Below are positions 10,454-32,600 of a stretch of DNA of 64,000 nucleotides, one piece after another; the first letter of the stretch is position 1; each line of letters opens with the position of its first letter. The position numbers and the translations under genes are program-made. The stretch spans positions 1 to 64,000 of the forward strand of contig JAQGDQ010000521.1 in NCBI GenBank assembly GCA_030141605.1, read 5' to 3'. The stretch is from Tubiluchus corallicola. Its lineage: Eukaryota > Priapulida > Priapulimorpha > Priapulimorphida > Tubiluchidae. Below the pieces are notes generated by a model. That model did no database searches and was not told the DNA's origin. It saw nothing but the letters and a program-made list of their open reading frames with translations.

Positions 10454-13188
10454 ATGCACGTAGAGAAGAGTGCGTACTGCGTACAGTATCTAGAAGCACG
10501 TTGAGAAGAGTGCGTACTGCGTACAGAATCTAGAAGCACGTAGAGAAGAGTGCGTACTGCGTACAGAATCTAGAAGCACGTAGAGAAGAGTGCGTACTGC
10601 GTACAGAATCTAGAAGCACGTAGAGAAGAGTGCGTACTGCGTATAGAATCTAGAAGCACGTAGAGAAGAGTGCGTACTGCGTACAGAATCTAGAAGCACG
10701 TAGAGAAGAGTGTGCACTGCGTACAGAATCTTGAAGCACGTAGAGAAGAGTGCGTACTGCGTACAGAATCTAGAAGCACGTAGAGAAGAGTGCGTACTGC
10801 ATACAGAATCTAGAAGCACGTAGAGAAGAGTGCGTACTGCGTACAGAATCTAGAAGCACGTAGAGAAGAGTGCGTACTGCGTACAGAATCTAGAAACACG
10901 TAGAGAAGAGTGCGTACTGCGTACAGAATCTAGAAACACGTAGAGAAGAGTGTGTACTGCGTACAGAATCTAGAAGCACGTAGAGAAGAGTGCGTACTGC
11001 GTACAGAAGAGTGTGTACTGCGTACAAAATCTAGAAGCACGTAGAGAAGAGTGCGTACTGCGTACAGAAGAGTGTGTACTGCGTACAGTATCTAGAAGCA
11101 CGTAGAGAAGAGTGCGTACTGCGTACAGAATCTAGAAGCACGTAGAGAAGAGTGCGTACTGCGTACAGAATCTAGAAACACGTAGAGAAGAGTGCGTACT
11201 GCGTACAGAATCTAGAAGCACGTAGAGAAGAGTGCGTACTGCGTACAGAATCTAGAAGCACGTAGAGAAGAGTGCGTACTGCGTACAGAATCTAGAAGCA
11301 CGTAGAGAAGAGTGCGTACTGCGTACAGAATCTAGAAGCACGTAGAGAAGAGTGTGCACTGCGTACAGAATCTTGAAGCACGTAGAGAAGAGTGCGTACT
11401 GCGTACAGAATCTAGAAGCACGTAGAGAAGAGTGCGTACTGCGTACAGAATCTAGAAGCACGTAGAGAAGAGTGCGTACTGCATACAGAATCTAGAAGCA
11501 CGTAGAGAAGAGTGCGTACTGCGTACAGAATCTAGAAGCACGTAGAGAAGAGTGCGTACTGCGTACAGAATCTAGAAACACGTAGAGAAGAGTGCGTACT
11601 GCGTACAGAATCTAGAAACACGTAGAGAAGAGGTACTGCGTACAGAATCTAGAAGGTAGAGAAGAGTGATGCGTACAGAATCTAGAAACACGTAGAAGAG
11701 TGGACTGCGTACAGAATCTAGAAGAAGAGTGGTACTGGTCAGAATTAGAAGCACGTAGAGAAGAGTGTACTGCGTACAGAATCTAGAACAGTAGAAGAGA
11801 CTGCAGCACGTAGAGAGAGTGGCACTGCGTACAGAATCTGAAGCACGTAGAGAAGAGTGCGTACTGCGTACAGAATCTAGAAGCACGTAGAGAAGAGTGC
11901 GTACTGCTGGGGGGGGTGGTGGTGGGGTGGTGGGTGGGTGTGTACAGAATCTAGAAGCACGTAGAGAAGAGTGTACTGCGTACAGAATCTAGAAGCACGT
12001 AGAGAAGAGTGCGTACTGCGTACAGAATCTAGAAGCACGTAGAGAAGAGTGCGTACTGCGTACAGAATCAGAAGCACGTAGAGAAGAGTGTGCACTGCGT
12101 ACAGAATCTAGAAGCACGTAGAGAAGAGTGCGTACTGCGTACAGAATCTAGAAGCACGTAGAGAAGAGTGCGTACTGCATACAGAATCTAGAAGCACGTA
12201 GAGAAGAGTGCGTACTGCGTACAGAATCTAGAAGCACGTGGAGAAGAGTGCGTACTGCGTACAGAATCTAGAAACACGTAGAGAAGAGTGCGTACTGCGT
12301 ACAGAATCTAGAAACACGTAGAGAAGAGTGTGTACTGCGTACAGAATCTAGAAGCACGTAGAGAAGAGTGCGTACTGCGTACAGAATCTAGAAACACGTA
12401 GAGAAGAGTGTGCACTGCGTACAGAATCTAGAAGCACGTAGACAAGAGTGCGTACTGCGTACAGAATCTAGAAGCACGTAGAGAAGAGTGCGTACTGCGT
12501 ACAGAATCTAGAAGCACGTAGAGAAGAGTGCGTACTGCGTACAGAATCTAGAAGCACGTAGAGAAGAGTGCGTACTGCGTACAGAATCTAGAAGCACGTA
12601 GAGAAGAGTGCGTACTGCGTACAGAATCTAGAAGCACGTAGAGAAGAGTGTGCACTGCGTACAGAATCTAGAAGCACTTAGAGAAGAGTGCGTACTGCGT
12701 ACAGAATCTAAAAGCACGTAGAGAAGAGTGTGCACTGCGTACAGAATCTAGAAGCACGTAGAGACGAGTTCGTACTGCGTACAGAATCTAGAAGCACGTA
12801 GAGAAGAGTGCGTACTGCGTACAGAATCTAAAAGCACGTAGAGAAGAGTTCGTACTGCGTACAGAATCTAGAAGCACGTAGAGACGAGTTCGTACTGCGT
12901 ACAGAATCTAGAAGCACGTAGAGAAGAGTGAGCACTGCGTACAGAATCTAAAAGCACGTAGAGACGAGTTCGTACTGCGTACAGAATCTAGAAGCACGTA
13001 GAGAAGAGTGCGTACTGCGTACAGAATCTAGAAGCACGTAGAGAAGAGTGCGTACTGCGTACAGAATCTAGAAGCACGTAGAGAAGAGTGCGTACTGCGT
13101 ACAGAGTCTAGAAGCACGTAGAGAAGAGTGCGTACTGCGTACAGAATCTAGAAGCACGTAGAGAAGAGTGCATACTGCGTACAGTATC
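10454..13188. repeat. 40-bp satellite array with higher-order structure
   Basis: About 68 copies of a 40-bp unit (TAGAGAAGAGTGCGTACTGC then GTACAGAATCTAGAAGCACG). Variant units recur in order: TGTGCACTGC, then GCATACAG, then two TAGAAACACG units, near 10710-10920, 11351-11590 and 12088-12290. The first two blocks are 641 bp apart, about 16 units. At 10990-11090 two units carry an extra 20-bp half unit. Between 11630 and 11850 the units are riddled with small deletions, and a 34-nt G/T-only insert sits at 11908-11941. Antisense frames through the array are repeat artefacts. Confidence 0.95.
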
Positions 13189-13308
13189 TATATTGCAGCT
13201 CTTGGGAGCCACAGCATTAAAAACCATATGTAGGCCTGTGTCAGTAGATTTACACGATACACTGTACTAAAAAGACTACCATCTGCACGCCTGTAAATTT
13301 CCTGTATA

Positions 13309-13902
13309 GGGGAGACCCGGGTAAAGTAGATCACTTAAGGGTTTTCGCTCATAGAGTTCAAGACGTTTGATCTGTAACAATCAATTACATGCCCTATTCT
13401 TCCGTAGGAAACTCTGCTATATTCATGTGGTAAAAATTTATAATTACTATTACTCGTTTAACAGATAATTCCGAAATACGAAACCAAAATTTCTAGGGCA
13501 AAGTGGATCTTTTAAGGGCATAGTGGATCATACCGGAGCGGTTGAGCTCAACATAACTAACAATATCTTTTAAATTGATTTTGTCTATTTTGCAAAAGTA
13601 AATTGATATGAAGCAGCAGTGAACCATCCATCATATGTAAAAACGGTAGCGAATAAATCTGCACTAATGGGAATTTATCATCATGATCTATAAAAGTGAA
13701 AAATCGCAAGAAAGTGGGTGAAAAACTTATTTTTTTGTACCACGTTTAGACAAACTTTGCAAAGGTCGAGGTCGTATATGCAGAGTACACAGTAGATGAT
13801 GACGTAACATCACACAGTGCGTAGACCGCGACGCCTTACGGAAAAAAGAGCAAACACATTTGATCCGCTTTGCCCAGTGATCCACTTTACCCAGGTCTCC
13901 CC
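13309..13902. mobile_element. 594-bp MITE with TA target duplication
   Basis: The left end GGGGAGACCCGGGTAAAGTA and the right end, in reverse complement GGGGAGACCTGGGTAAAGTG, form inverted repeats of about 27 bp. TA at 13307-13308 and 13903-13904 is the likely target duplication, as in Tc1/mariner/pogo-type elements. Short subterminal copies of AAAGTGGATC and its variants occur at 13498-13532 and 13855-13890, which could be transposase binding sites. No coding capacity remains. Confidence 0.8.
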
Positions 13903-13904
13903 TA

Positions 13905-15480
13905 CGTGGAGCTGAAACTTCCTTCAGTTGAAAAGCTCAGCCTCTAAATGTGACATAAATATACTCACCAAAACAGTCCCCAAAGAGAGCCGATAGCCAC
14001 TCCATCCTTCTCCACACATATACCAAGTTGTTGAATTAAAAAAAGCATGTTAACACAGCAAAGTTCGAATTGCTTGACAAAGGTCCACTTATCCAGTCTA
14101 CAGCAGAACTGTCAGCATGTATAGCGTTAAAGTAAATGAACTCTATAGGATTAAAACATCTCGGTTACGCCTCTCCTCACATAACCTAGCTATTGAGACC
14201 GGAAGATGGGCAAGGATAGAAAGAGAGGACAGGCTATGCTAAACATTCGAACAGAAGAGCATGTTGTCCGTTTTTGTCCACTTACTAATCACTTTCGTGA
14301 AGATAACACTGAACTGAGCTTCAACGATTTGCATGAATTTTTCAATGGAAACCCAAAGTCAATATTGTGAATTTGTAAATAACTGTTTAGCGATTTTTGG
14401 ACAGTAATGATCATGTTAGGCGATAATAAGTGTGTAGTGAGAAGTTGTAAATAATTCTTCAGTTGTTTTTTGACAGTAATGATCATGTCATTTCATGCTG
14501 GCTCTTTCATGCATCTACTTTTAAAAGTGCCCAGGTTGTAATTTTTATATGCAGTTAACGCTGAATAATAATCTGCTAACTCGGGCTTCGATGATCTGAA
14601 GTTATAAATTTCTTCTCAAATCTGATCAGGTAGCGTTTGCGAACATTAAAGCAGCGTCATATAATCGGCCCAACCTCGTCAGGTTAATTAACTTAATTCG
14701 TCATTTTTGAAGTTAATCAAATAGTTGTTTTTATGTAACTTGCATAGTCATAAACTAAAGTATACTGCTTAGTTTACTGATAGCAAAACGGTTTAATCAG
14801 CAACTCATAGACGTAAGCGTTGTGCATTTCTTCCTGCAACAAACGAAATTGGACTATATATTTCATCTAATTCAGTTGCAATCTCAATCGACAATAATAA
14901 AATCTAGAACCAGGCCAATGTTTCCCGCTAACTAATGAAAAGTTGAGAAATTTTTTCATAACAGTATTAGATGCCTGGTAACACTCAGCTGCGGCTAAAT
15001 GTCCCGAAAGAACAGGCATTAAGTAAAATCTGCAGGCATGTGAAAAAAATCTTGCATGCTGATTGGGCAGTGAACGACAATTGATTTACGTTACGCCTGA
15101 CGTCAATTCCAGCTAGTAACAATAATCAGAGATGCTGTTAGTAAAGTCTCTGACTAAAGCAATATTAGCATTTTGAGTGAGGGCAGCTGCTCGGTTTTTC
15201 GCCACCCTGTCTTTTAGCTGGCAATAATTGCTAATGCTTTGTTACATGTTTGTTGTATGAGACAAAGAAATTCAATTGTTTAAATCAAATGGAACATTCA
15301 TTTGAAAAACGATGCATTGTTAGGAAGATTCTCGGTGCTTAAATCCTTGAACAAATGTGATCAAATGATAAAATTTCCCTTTTTCTTGGAAATATTTCAA
15401 CGAGGATGGAGCAAGAAAAAATTAAAGAAAGTTAACTGGACGATGAGTACAACTATTTAGCACTTTCCATACCCAAGTAA
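13905..15480. other. AGA upstream region, first exon not settled
   Basis: No convincing gene. A two-copy tandem repeat of about 90 bp (GTAAATAACTGTTTAGC / GTAAATAATTCTTCAG, each followed by GACAGTAATGATCATGT) lies at 14376-14489. The AGA first exon should be near here or further left. A weak candidate is ATG at 15289 to 15318 (MEHSFEKRCI), which ends in phase 0 as needed but before a poor donor, GTTAGG. Confidence 0.4.
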
Positions 15481-15510
15481 TTGCATCCTTTCTCGTATGT
15501 AAAATTTCAG

Positions 15511-24238
<8,728 letters not shown>

Positions 24239-25297
24239 AAATCTATTGCTTACGTTACTGCTGACTTAAATTACATTCAAAAATTATGCCATCCATTCAG
24301 CAGCCAAAGATCAATGATTTCCACGGCATATAAGTAATTATGTGACTTTTGATCTGTAGCTCTGATAGCTGACTCACACTGACACGGTTCATTAAAGGCG
24401 TTTATACGGCTGGTTCGTTGATATCACCCATTTGGGTTCTACTTTTAAGCTCTAGCCGACTTATTTATATAATTGGTATCTTGTCAGTGTGTTAAAGGAA
24501 AACCGGACGATTGTGTAAACATTAGTTTAGAATAAAGAATGCTCTAAAATATTGAAAACTACAATAGCTTATTTTAAATCAAAGCTTAGATTAAATAATA
24601 ATTACCTCGGATATTCAAATTTCGTTAAGCTTTCAAAGCTACGCGCAGCTCAGTGAATCTACTAAGATTGACAACGGTGCCTTTTTGTCACGTTCGCGTG
24701 GCCGACAAATAGAAGGCGGTACCGTGATAAGCATGATCATGAACTGCAGTGTTAGTTTCTGACGTCATATGACGTAGAGCCCATTTTTCGTGACATCATG
24801 CGTTTAAGCAGTCCTGTAACACCTATGCAAATGTACTTGACGCACAAGGGAAAACGCCTGCCATTGCACAAACTGTGGTTAGTTTCTGACGTAAGCAATA
24901 ACTGTGTTCGGTTGCCGTTAATTAACTTTCTAAGCTAATTATTCAAATATAAGGAACATATATAAACATCACTAAACCGCAGAAAAAAAACAAAAACACT
25001 CAATTAGCAGTGTGACATCCAGGTGAGATATTTTGGTCAAATTTGTGATTTAAGTAAAATTTCTAGGTAAACCGTCTCGATGTGAAAGGGTTAACAATCA
25101 TATGTGATTAAGAAAATAATGAGTGAGTTCAGTCGATCATTTTGCTAGACAATAGTCAAATATTACACCTGCCGCTAACCCCTATAATGATGCTAATGGA
25201 TTTAGCAAAGATAGGCCCAGTAATTTTTATTTTATTACGTGACGTACATGTATTATACCTTGTTTACCTGTATCTAAATGAACTTTCAAATAAAGGT
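24239..25297 (+). other. AGA 3' flank or 3' UTR
   Basis: No AATAAA occurs soon after the stop. The first well-placed one outside the MITE is 25289-25294, inside sequence also present in the duplicated copy (2887-2892). If it is used, the 3' UTR is about 1.05 kb and includes the MITE. Confidence 0.35.
24496..24962 (+). mobile_element. TTAA-flanked MITE, truncated copy
   Basis: Begins TTAA|AGGAAAACCGGACGATTGT (TTAA at 24492-24495). It is about 85-90 percent identical, in opposite orientation, to 28613-29069. The far end with the second inverted repeat is missing. Confidence 0.75.
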
Positions 25298-25299
25298 AT

Positions 25300-26671
25300 T
25301 ATATTTATGTTGTTTTATTATATAATATTATATTATGTTATCTATTAAATATTGACTTTGGTTTCTTTATATTTTTTACTTAGATAACTCATTTATTGAC
25401 CGTTTGTTGTTTAATTACCTGCTGCCTGCTGACAGACTGGCTGATTGAATTTGATCTCATACTCATTTCATACCCAATTTTTACTTCTTGTGTATGCAAT
25501 CTGCAAGCAAACCAAACCAATTACTATCAGAATTAGCATCACGTGATTAGTCCACACTTTTCTCAATATGTACATCGTGTTATATGAAATGCCTAAGATT
25601 TTTATAAAAATCAAAGCCAAAATTTAACGCATCGCCTGTATAGTAACGTAGTAGAAACAGACTGTAGAGTTTAACTTGCAGACTAAAACCTTCATTGTAA
25701 AGCTGATTGCACAGCTGCTTGTGAGCAAAGGCAGAGAGGACACACTTCCGATTTTCTCTAGTTTTTAAAAACCGGCACTAGTATTTATCTCAACAATGTA
25801 TGGCGTTTTTTCTAGGAGTGCAACGAATTTCGCAAATACATATTTCTGTCTACATAATTATGAGCCTGTGCAATATTTAGCAACTTGCTGTCTTTGACGT
25901 AGTATTTTTTTCTATTAATTAAAACCTATTCTATTATGACATTTACTATGTAGTCTTGTCAGTCAATGCATGCATAAGAATTTTCTGGTATTTACTTTTA
26001 ATGTTATTTTGGCAATTGTTAATTTTTGATGTCCTTGCCATGTACTCATGATTATTATAGTACATGCGTATATATGAATATGCTGTTTGGTTGATAAAGC
26101 CCTGCACACCTAAGCATTGGCTCACTTATTATTGCTCTAAGTACAAAAGTGTAACAATGTATTTGAATATTTAGGCCTAGCAATGCGCGCTGTAATTTAA
26201 AACAATAATATTTTAAAATACCTTCTAGTCATAGGCTCGTAGCACTGTTGTCGACAAGCCAGGATCGGTCGCAGATAATGAAGTCTATTTGATACAGTTA
26301 GTTAACACAAGGCAAGGTTTTCCATATTGTTAAATTTTTGTTGCTGCTAATAATTTCAAAAATTTCTCTTTACCAATATTTAAACTCAAGTGTATTTTTT
26401 ATTTGTTATGCCGCGGATCGTTTCAGTATTTAAACGAAAAATAGTAAACGCTGCATGCTGTTATAATTTACAACAAAGTTGGTTATTATGTTGTTTCTAG
26501 GCCTCGGGCCTGTCATCGTGCTGGTGACTTATCCTTTTCTGAAGTGGTTAAATTGCTAAATTGAAAGAGCATGTTGGTGAATTTATATTCTACAGCTATT
26601 TAGATTTGCACACTGTATGCTGTGCTTACAGCTACAAATTTGTATTCTGCAATATTTCTTTCTTGGTTGTG
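25300..26671. other. AGA-RPGRIP1L intergenic region
   Basis: AT-rich DNA without supported coding. It should contain the RPGRIP1L promoter and 5' UTR, but I could not recognise a core promoter. Confidence 0.4.
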
Positions 26672-29600
26672 ATGGACAATAGAAGTGAAGTTGGTGAGTA
26701 CTGAGCCAGCATATGAAAATTATGTAAAAATTATATAGGCATTGTCGACCATTAATCACTAGTGATGTAGACGATGTTTAAATTACACTGTCATATACAA
26801 CAATGAGGAAATTTTAGCAGTGGGTGATTACTTACCGAATTTTACTGAATTTAATGTATTACTATTAGTATTACAGCATAAGTTATAAATTAACACTTTA
26901 TTTTTATTACTTGTGTAACAAATGGGATTTAAATCACCTACTAATTTCTAAATTAACTGTGCTTGTGTTGCTTAACTAGAACTGTATGAAACTAAGAATC
27001 AGTAACTTGACTAATGTATTTATTTGACAATCTATGCATGTAATCTGGTGGTGACTATTAATGTGAGGTTGGATGTATATGACGTTACGGCTGCCATGGA
27101 ATTCCGAGATTACAGCTGCAAATTGCCATGCTATCACTTGTTATAGATAAACCAGTTGGTTTTATTTTTTTTAAATACTTAGAATTATGATACTTCTTTG
27201 TTCTCGAATATGGTTATATAGTAGACGCCGTTTATCAGACTCACAGTTAATAGAAACAGTCATTTAATTGAGTAAAAAATGCTGGGTGCAGGCCGCTTCC
27301 ATTTAAATGTATTTTAAAACTGCCAGCACTTGACTCAAATAACTCCACATAATTGCTTCGCGTACTTAAAATACGACACTTGTGTATGACCAAAGAGCTT
27401 CTATTACTTTTATGTCATTTTTATGTCGCTTCTGTGTACTATAATATATTGTGAAGAATCACATTAAGCACCATTTTGTTTTGTAAACAGGCAGTGCTAA
27501 TATGCTAATTTAGTGGTTTGTTTTGAATCTGTCACCCGCTCGTCGCCATTGGCTGCAATTAACTTTGTTGTTTCTGGAAGCTAAATATAATCACTCCCCC
27601 AGTTATTTGCTTTTGATTCTCCCGCTGCTTTTTGCAGGGGAAACTTGATTATCACCAACCGTAGGTCAAGCAGTAGGTGACTAGATGTTTTGAGTGAGTA
27701 ATTCATATGTAGCATACAGCAACAGATTTTCAACATTTTTATAAGTGTGAGAAGTCAATAAACAAATTTCTTCGTGAAGAAATGAAGCAACTGACTTTGC
27801 CCTGATCTTCGTAATTCTTAGTGGTAATAATCAGAATTGTGTTATTTTTTCGTATATTCGTGTAAATGAGTATTCTTAAATAATTGCACATACGAATTAA
27901 TTTATTTCTAAAATTCATTTAAATCCTTTGCAGTGCATACTAAGGTTGTGATGAGTGATAACTCGTACTTTTATAGAAGTAATATACTACAACCATCGGC
28001 CAATAAATTCAGTCTGTTAATTGGGTCAAAATACTTTCATCCCAAAGTGAGTCTTTTAAGTGGTACCTACTGTAATAGAAAGTCAATAAAAATAGCAGGA
28101 AGTTTCACTTAAAGGTGAAATTTGGACCAGGAGGTGACACATTAATTTACTTAGCACTGTGAGAATTTGAACATCCTCATTAGTTGTCCGCACACTGAAA
28201 TACCGCTTAGACGGAAAGCATTTTTCGTCACTTATTTTTCCGAAGCATTTTTGGGCCCACTCATAATTTGGTCGACTGTGCAAGTACTCAGCTACAAATG
28301 TAGCAATGGACTAAATGTCACCTGATTAATACATGCCTACAATGTAAAACTACTCAGCTTCTGAAAATCTGTAAATTGCACTCTGCGATGAAGATTTTGG
28401 ATGTTCGAAGGGATGTATCTAAGAAAACAAATAAGGTGGAAGTAGTTCTGACACTTCCATTATGAAATTGAGGTGCAATTTATCCAGAATGCACATTTTC
28501 AGCTTCATACAGCATTTAAAAGAAAACTGGACGATTGTTTAGACTCAATCTCATTTTAATTTACTGTCCAAAATATACATTTTCTTGCCTATAAAAGTTA
28601 ACAATTGTTCCTTATATTTGAATAATTAGCTTAGAAAGTTAATTAACGGCAACCGAACACAGCTATTGCTTACGTCAGAAACTAACCACAGTTTGTGCAA
28701 TGGTAGGCATCTTCCCTTGCACGCCAAGCACATTTGCATAAGTGTTACAGTACTGTTTAAACGCATGATGTCACGAAAAATGGGTTTTACATCATATGAC
28801 GCCATGAAACTAACACAGCAGTTCATGATTATGGTTATCACGGTACCGCCTTCTATTTGTCGGCCACGCGAATGTGACAAAAAGGCGCCGCTGCCAATCT
28901 TAGTAGATTCACTGAGCCGCGCGCAGCTTTGAAAGTTTAACGAAATTTGAGTATCCGAGGTAATTATTATTTAATCTAAGCTTTGATTTAAAATAAGCTA
29001 TTGTAGTTTTCAATATTTTAGAGCATTCTTTATTCTGAACTCGTGTTTATACAATCATCCGGTTTTCCTTTAAAACATACAACATTTAAACATGCTAAAA
29101 ATGTAAATTGGGCACCCGCGAGTAAAAATAAATGAACGCTTTGTTTTAAAAAATTAATAAGTCAAGAGCTAGGAGTTCGATTCTAACAGAGCAAGTGTTT
29201 TTAAATAGTTATAGAGCCATCGTGTTTTTGCTTAGTTGGCACTTATAACTTAACGAAGTTCATTGAAATTAAATGTGGCTTCAATTAAGCAGTACACAGA
29301 TTACAGATTTTCTATGTTCAATTGTACATTGCCTATATAGAAATTTGTACTGTTTATTTCTTAGATGTGTTGACTAAGGGTTTAGTCCAACAACGCAGTG
29401 TTGTCACCAAGCTTGACAGAAAGGACTTGGAAGATCGTTTTCTTACTTTGTACGAGGAAAACCTTCTCTTGAAAAAGCATGCTCGTAACCAAGAGGATAA
29501 AATCAAGCGGTTTGTATATTTACGAATGCGTAGCCTATTACATTATCTCTTACATAATCACCAAAACATATCCTATCACTGTTGAACAATAAAATGCAAA

Positions 29601-32600
29601 AATCAAAAATTATTTTTTCATTTTAAAATAAATCCGAATCTGTAACCAATTTAAGCAACAGGTTTCCCAGTGTAGAAAACATATTTTACCATTGAAGTAG
29701 CAATATAGCAGAATTAGATATATGATTCGACCCTTTTCCCAATGTGTTATTTGCACCAAGACCTCTCATCTTTAGTTTTAGGTTCACGTGAAATAACTTG
29801 CTTAACAATGAGTCCGCTGTCAGCCTCGTATGTTTAATGTTATGATTTTGTATTAAGCCAAGACAGGCAGAATTATGGCAGTTTTCTTCAACTTAAGCAT
29901 ATATTAAAATTATCGAAACTAGTTAAATTATTTTACGTATTGTTAAATTCTTTTTTTTTGTTTCAATATTTGCATATATGCTGCTTTTCTATCCTTGTAT
30001 GGTTACTATTTTTGTTATATTTTCAACTTTTTGATTTTCTAGTGAGTTTTCATCATTCGTGTGTTATTCCCCAATGCCATGCAGAAGCATAAGCCAATAA
30101 CTTACAGAAAATTCTGTCAAATGCAGTGTGCAGTGTTAGAATCTGATCGTTGTGCTAGTTTGTTAATAAATTTCTAACTATGTTTGTATTTTTCAACGTT
30201 TTTGGTTACTTTCTGGAAATATTTTTGTTTACTTGATGTTTTGTAATGCAAATTGATAGGATGGCCACAAAGTTGTTGCGGTTAGTAAAAGATAGAAAAA
30301 AGATGGATCTGCAAACCGGAAGTGGAGGTGGAAAGAGGGACGTGGAAATGGAAGAACACATAGAAAATCTGCAATCTAAAATTCGTCAGCTGACACAGCA
30401 AAATAATCAGCTAAAAGATAAGGTGTCTATTGTGTTATAATGTTAACTTTAGTTTTAACCTTATCTCTGTATGTTATATTTTTAACTTCCCAGTTCAGTT
30501 TCAGACTCATAAAATTAATGAAATAGATTAAAAGTTAAAGATTAAAGTGTTTTTTTAATTGTTAGTAATTTGATTCCCAACACAAAATTTTAACACTGAA
30601 TAGCAGTAGACTGCTCTTGAATGTGATTAATTGAACATAAATAATTAATTAATTATTAATCACCTCAAAGCATCACTGAAATTAGAAGAATGAAACTGCT
30701 TACATTCATGTACATACTTGATTTGAGCGTAGATTAGATTTATTAGAAAGACTGGATGAGACTTTGGTTGTTCAGTAACTGTGTATATTTAATTCTAATA
30801 GTGGTTGCTTTCGACCTTTTGTTTGGTACATTTGTTTCTAAGTAATCTACCCTATTAAATATTGAAAAGGCGCATACCATTTTTTCAAGAATTACATACC
30901 TGAAAAAACTATTATCATTGAAACATAATTTCACGTTTGTGCTCTAGTTCTTCGCTGTTGCATGTATTTCGACATTCACTAATTAGATGGGCACTAGCGC
31001 CTCTCGGAATTGCACTGCACAAACAACAGGTGCTGTACCTCCCAGTTCAAAGATGTTTAGTCGTGACATAGTGCACATGTTTGAGTGCTCATGCGTGAGC
31101 ACAGCAGTAAACTTGAAATTTGAATTTTAAATTTAAAGTTTGTCGAGTTTTCTAACATCACACTAAATATTATATATTTGCACTGTACTTCAATTTTCAC
31201 TTTCGCACACACGTGCAACACTCTTATAAATTGTTTGTGCTGTCGAAAATTGTGTTCATTTGCGATATAATCACTAGTTTTTAACATATTAATAATTAAT
31301 TATCAGAAACGCTTTCGCATTATTATAGGTTTTAAAATGATTACTTTTTACCATACTTCAGAATGTGGTAGGATGCGAATAATCATCCTGCTTTCCTTTA
31401 AATATGACTTATATTTAGGTGTAAATGACATTAAGCTGGCTTTTAAATTTTTTTAAAGTGACCACTGACCAGTGTATGAAGTATTATTTTTTAATATTAA
31501 CAATACATTTATAATCAGGGTCAGATTATAGGGCATGTGGTACCTAAGCCCAAAAAAAAGATGGGCCTGGACAGATTTTTTTAGGACGGTACGCCAGTCA
31601 ACGAAATTAAGTTTTTAAGTTCATTGTTTCTGAATTACCATTGGAAGGATTTTCAGTAAGCTATTTACTTTGAATGCTGTTAAAATATGTTTTATATTTT
31701 TTCTAGTTGATGGTTGCTAAGCAACAGCTTGACTCAGCTTCTAATCGTGCAACTTTGTACAGTCATCTTCCTGCTAGAGTCAACACGGTAGTCTCTTAAT
31801 TTCAATTCACGATTAGTGTATTAATAATAATGTTTTGCAAATTAGCTTAATTTTTAAACACTATACTTAATGTTTAGTGAGAAAGCCCAGTGGTCCTTAG
31901 GTAAGAAACCACTGTCCAATAAGAGGTAAGCGTCTTGATGATATACCATCTTCATAGCAAAGTAGCAAAGTGGACTACAAAAGACATCCAATGATTTTTA
32001 ATTTTTATCATTAAAATATATTTATTTAGTTTTCAGAAGTCTATGCCTATTAAAGCTAAGACGAAAGAGATGTTAGTTTGAGAATTTGGGGCATTTTTGA
32101 GTTTCTATAAGTATGTAAATGTTACTAAATTAGATAACTACTCCATGCATTTTCAACTGTGATGTGTTTTTGCAGGGACGAGCAAAAGCTCCATTGCAGC
32201 CTCGTTTGCTGAAAGGGATGCGAGTAGCTGGCAAGCATCATAAACCAGTGAGACGTTCACCATCACCTGTCTTGTCTAAATATGGTGAAACGGATGCGGT
32301 TCGGCTGGAAAATCGAAATTTGTAAGCTTATTTAGTTGAATGTATCGAAGTACTTTTCAAAACATTGTACGTAGACTGCAGAGTGCTTTAAAATTTCTAA
32401 TTATTTCATAAGTGAGTGTTCTGTTGTGCATTTGGTAAGACTTAGGATTGTATCAAGTTTGTTTTTTTTGCCTTTGTAACAAAAAATTTCTATAGCAAAT
32501 GCTTTTCTTTTTGAATAATAATTTTATTTTTTTCTAAACAGGGAGGATCTAAATGCTGGATTACAAGAGCAGATGCAGAAGTATGAAGAAGAGATAGCAA

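Noticed and set aside
10454-13188. CRISPR array
   Set aside because: Repeats are head-to-tail with no spacers, in an animal genome; it is a satellite.
15289-15318. AGA first exon MEHSFEKRCI
   Set aside because: Phase fits the next exon but the donor GTTAGG is weak and no homology supports it; kept only as a possibility.
28626-28932. 84- and 88-codon frames on opposite strands
   Set aside because: Both lie inside the TTAA MITE and are not conserved in its second copy.
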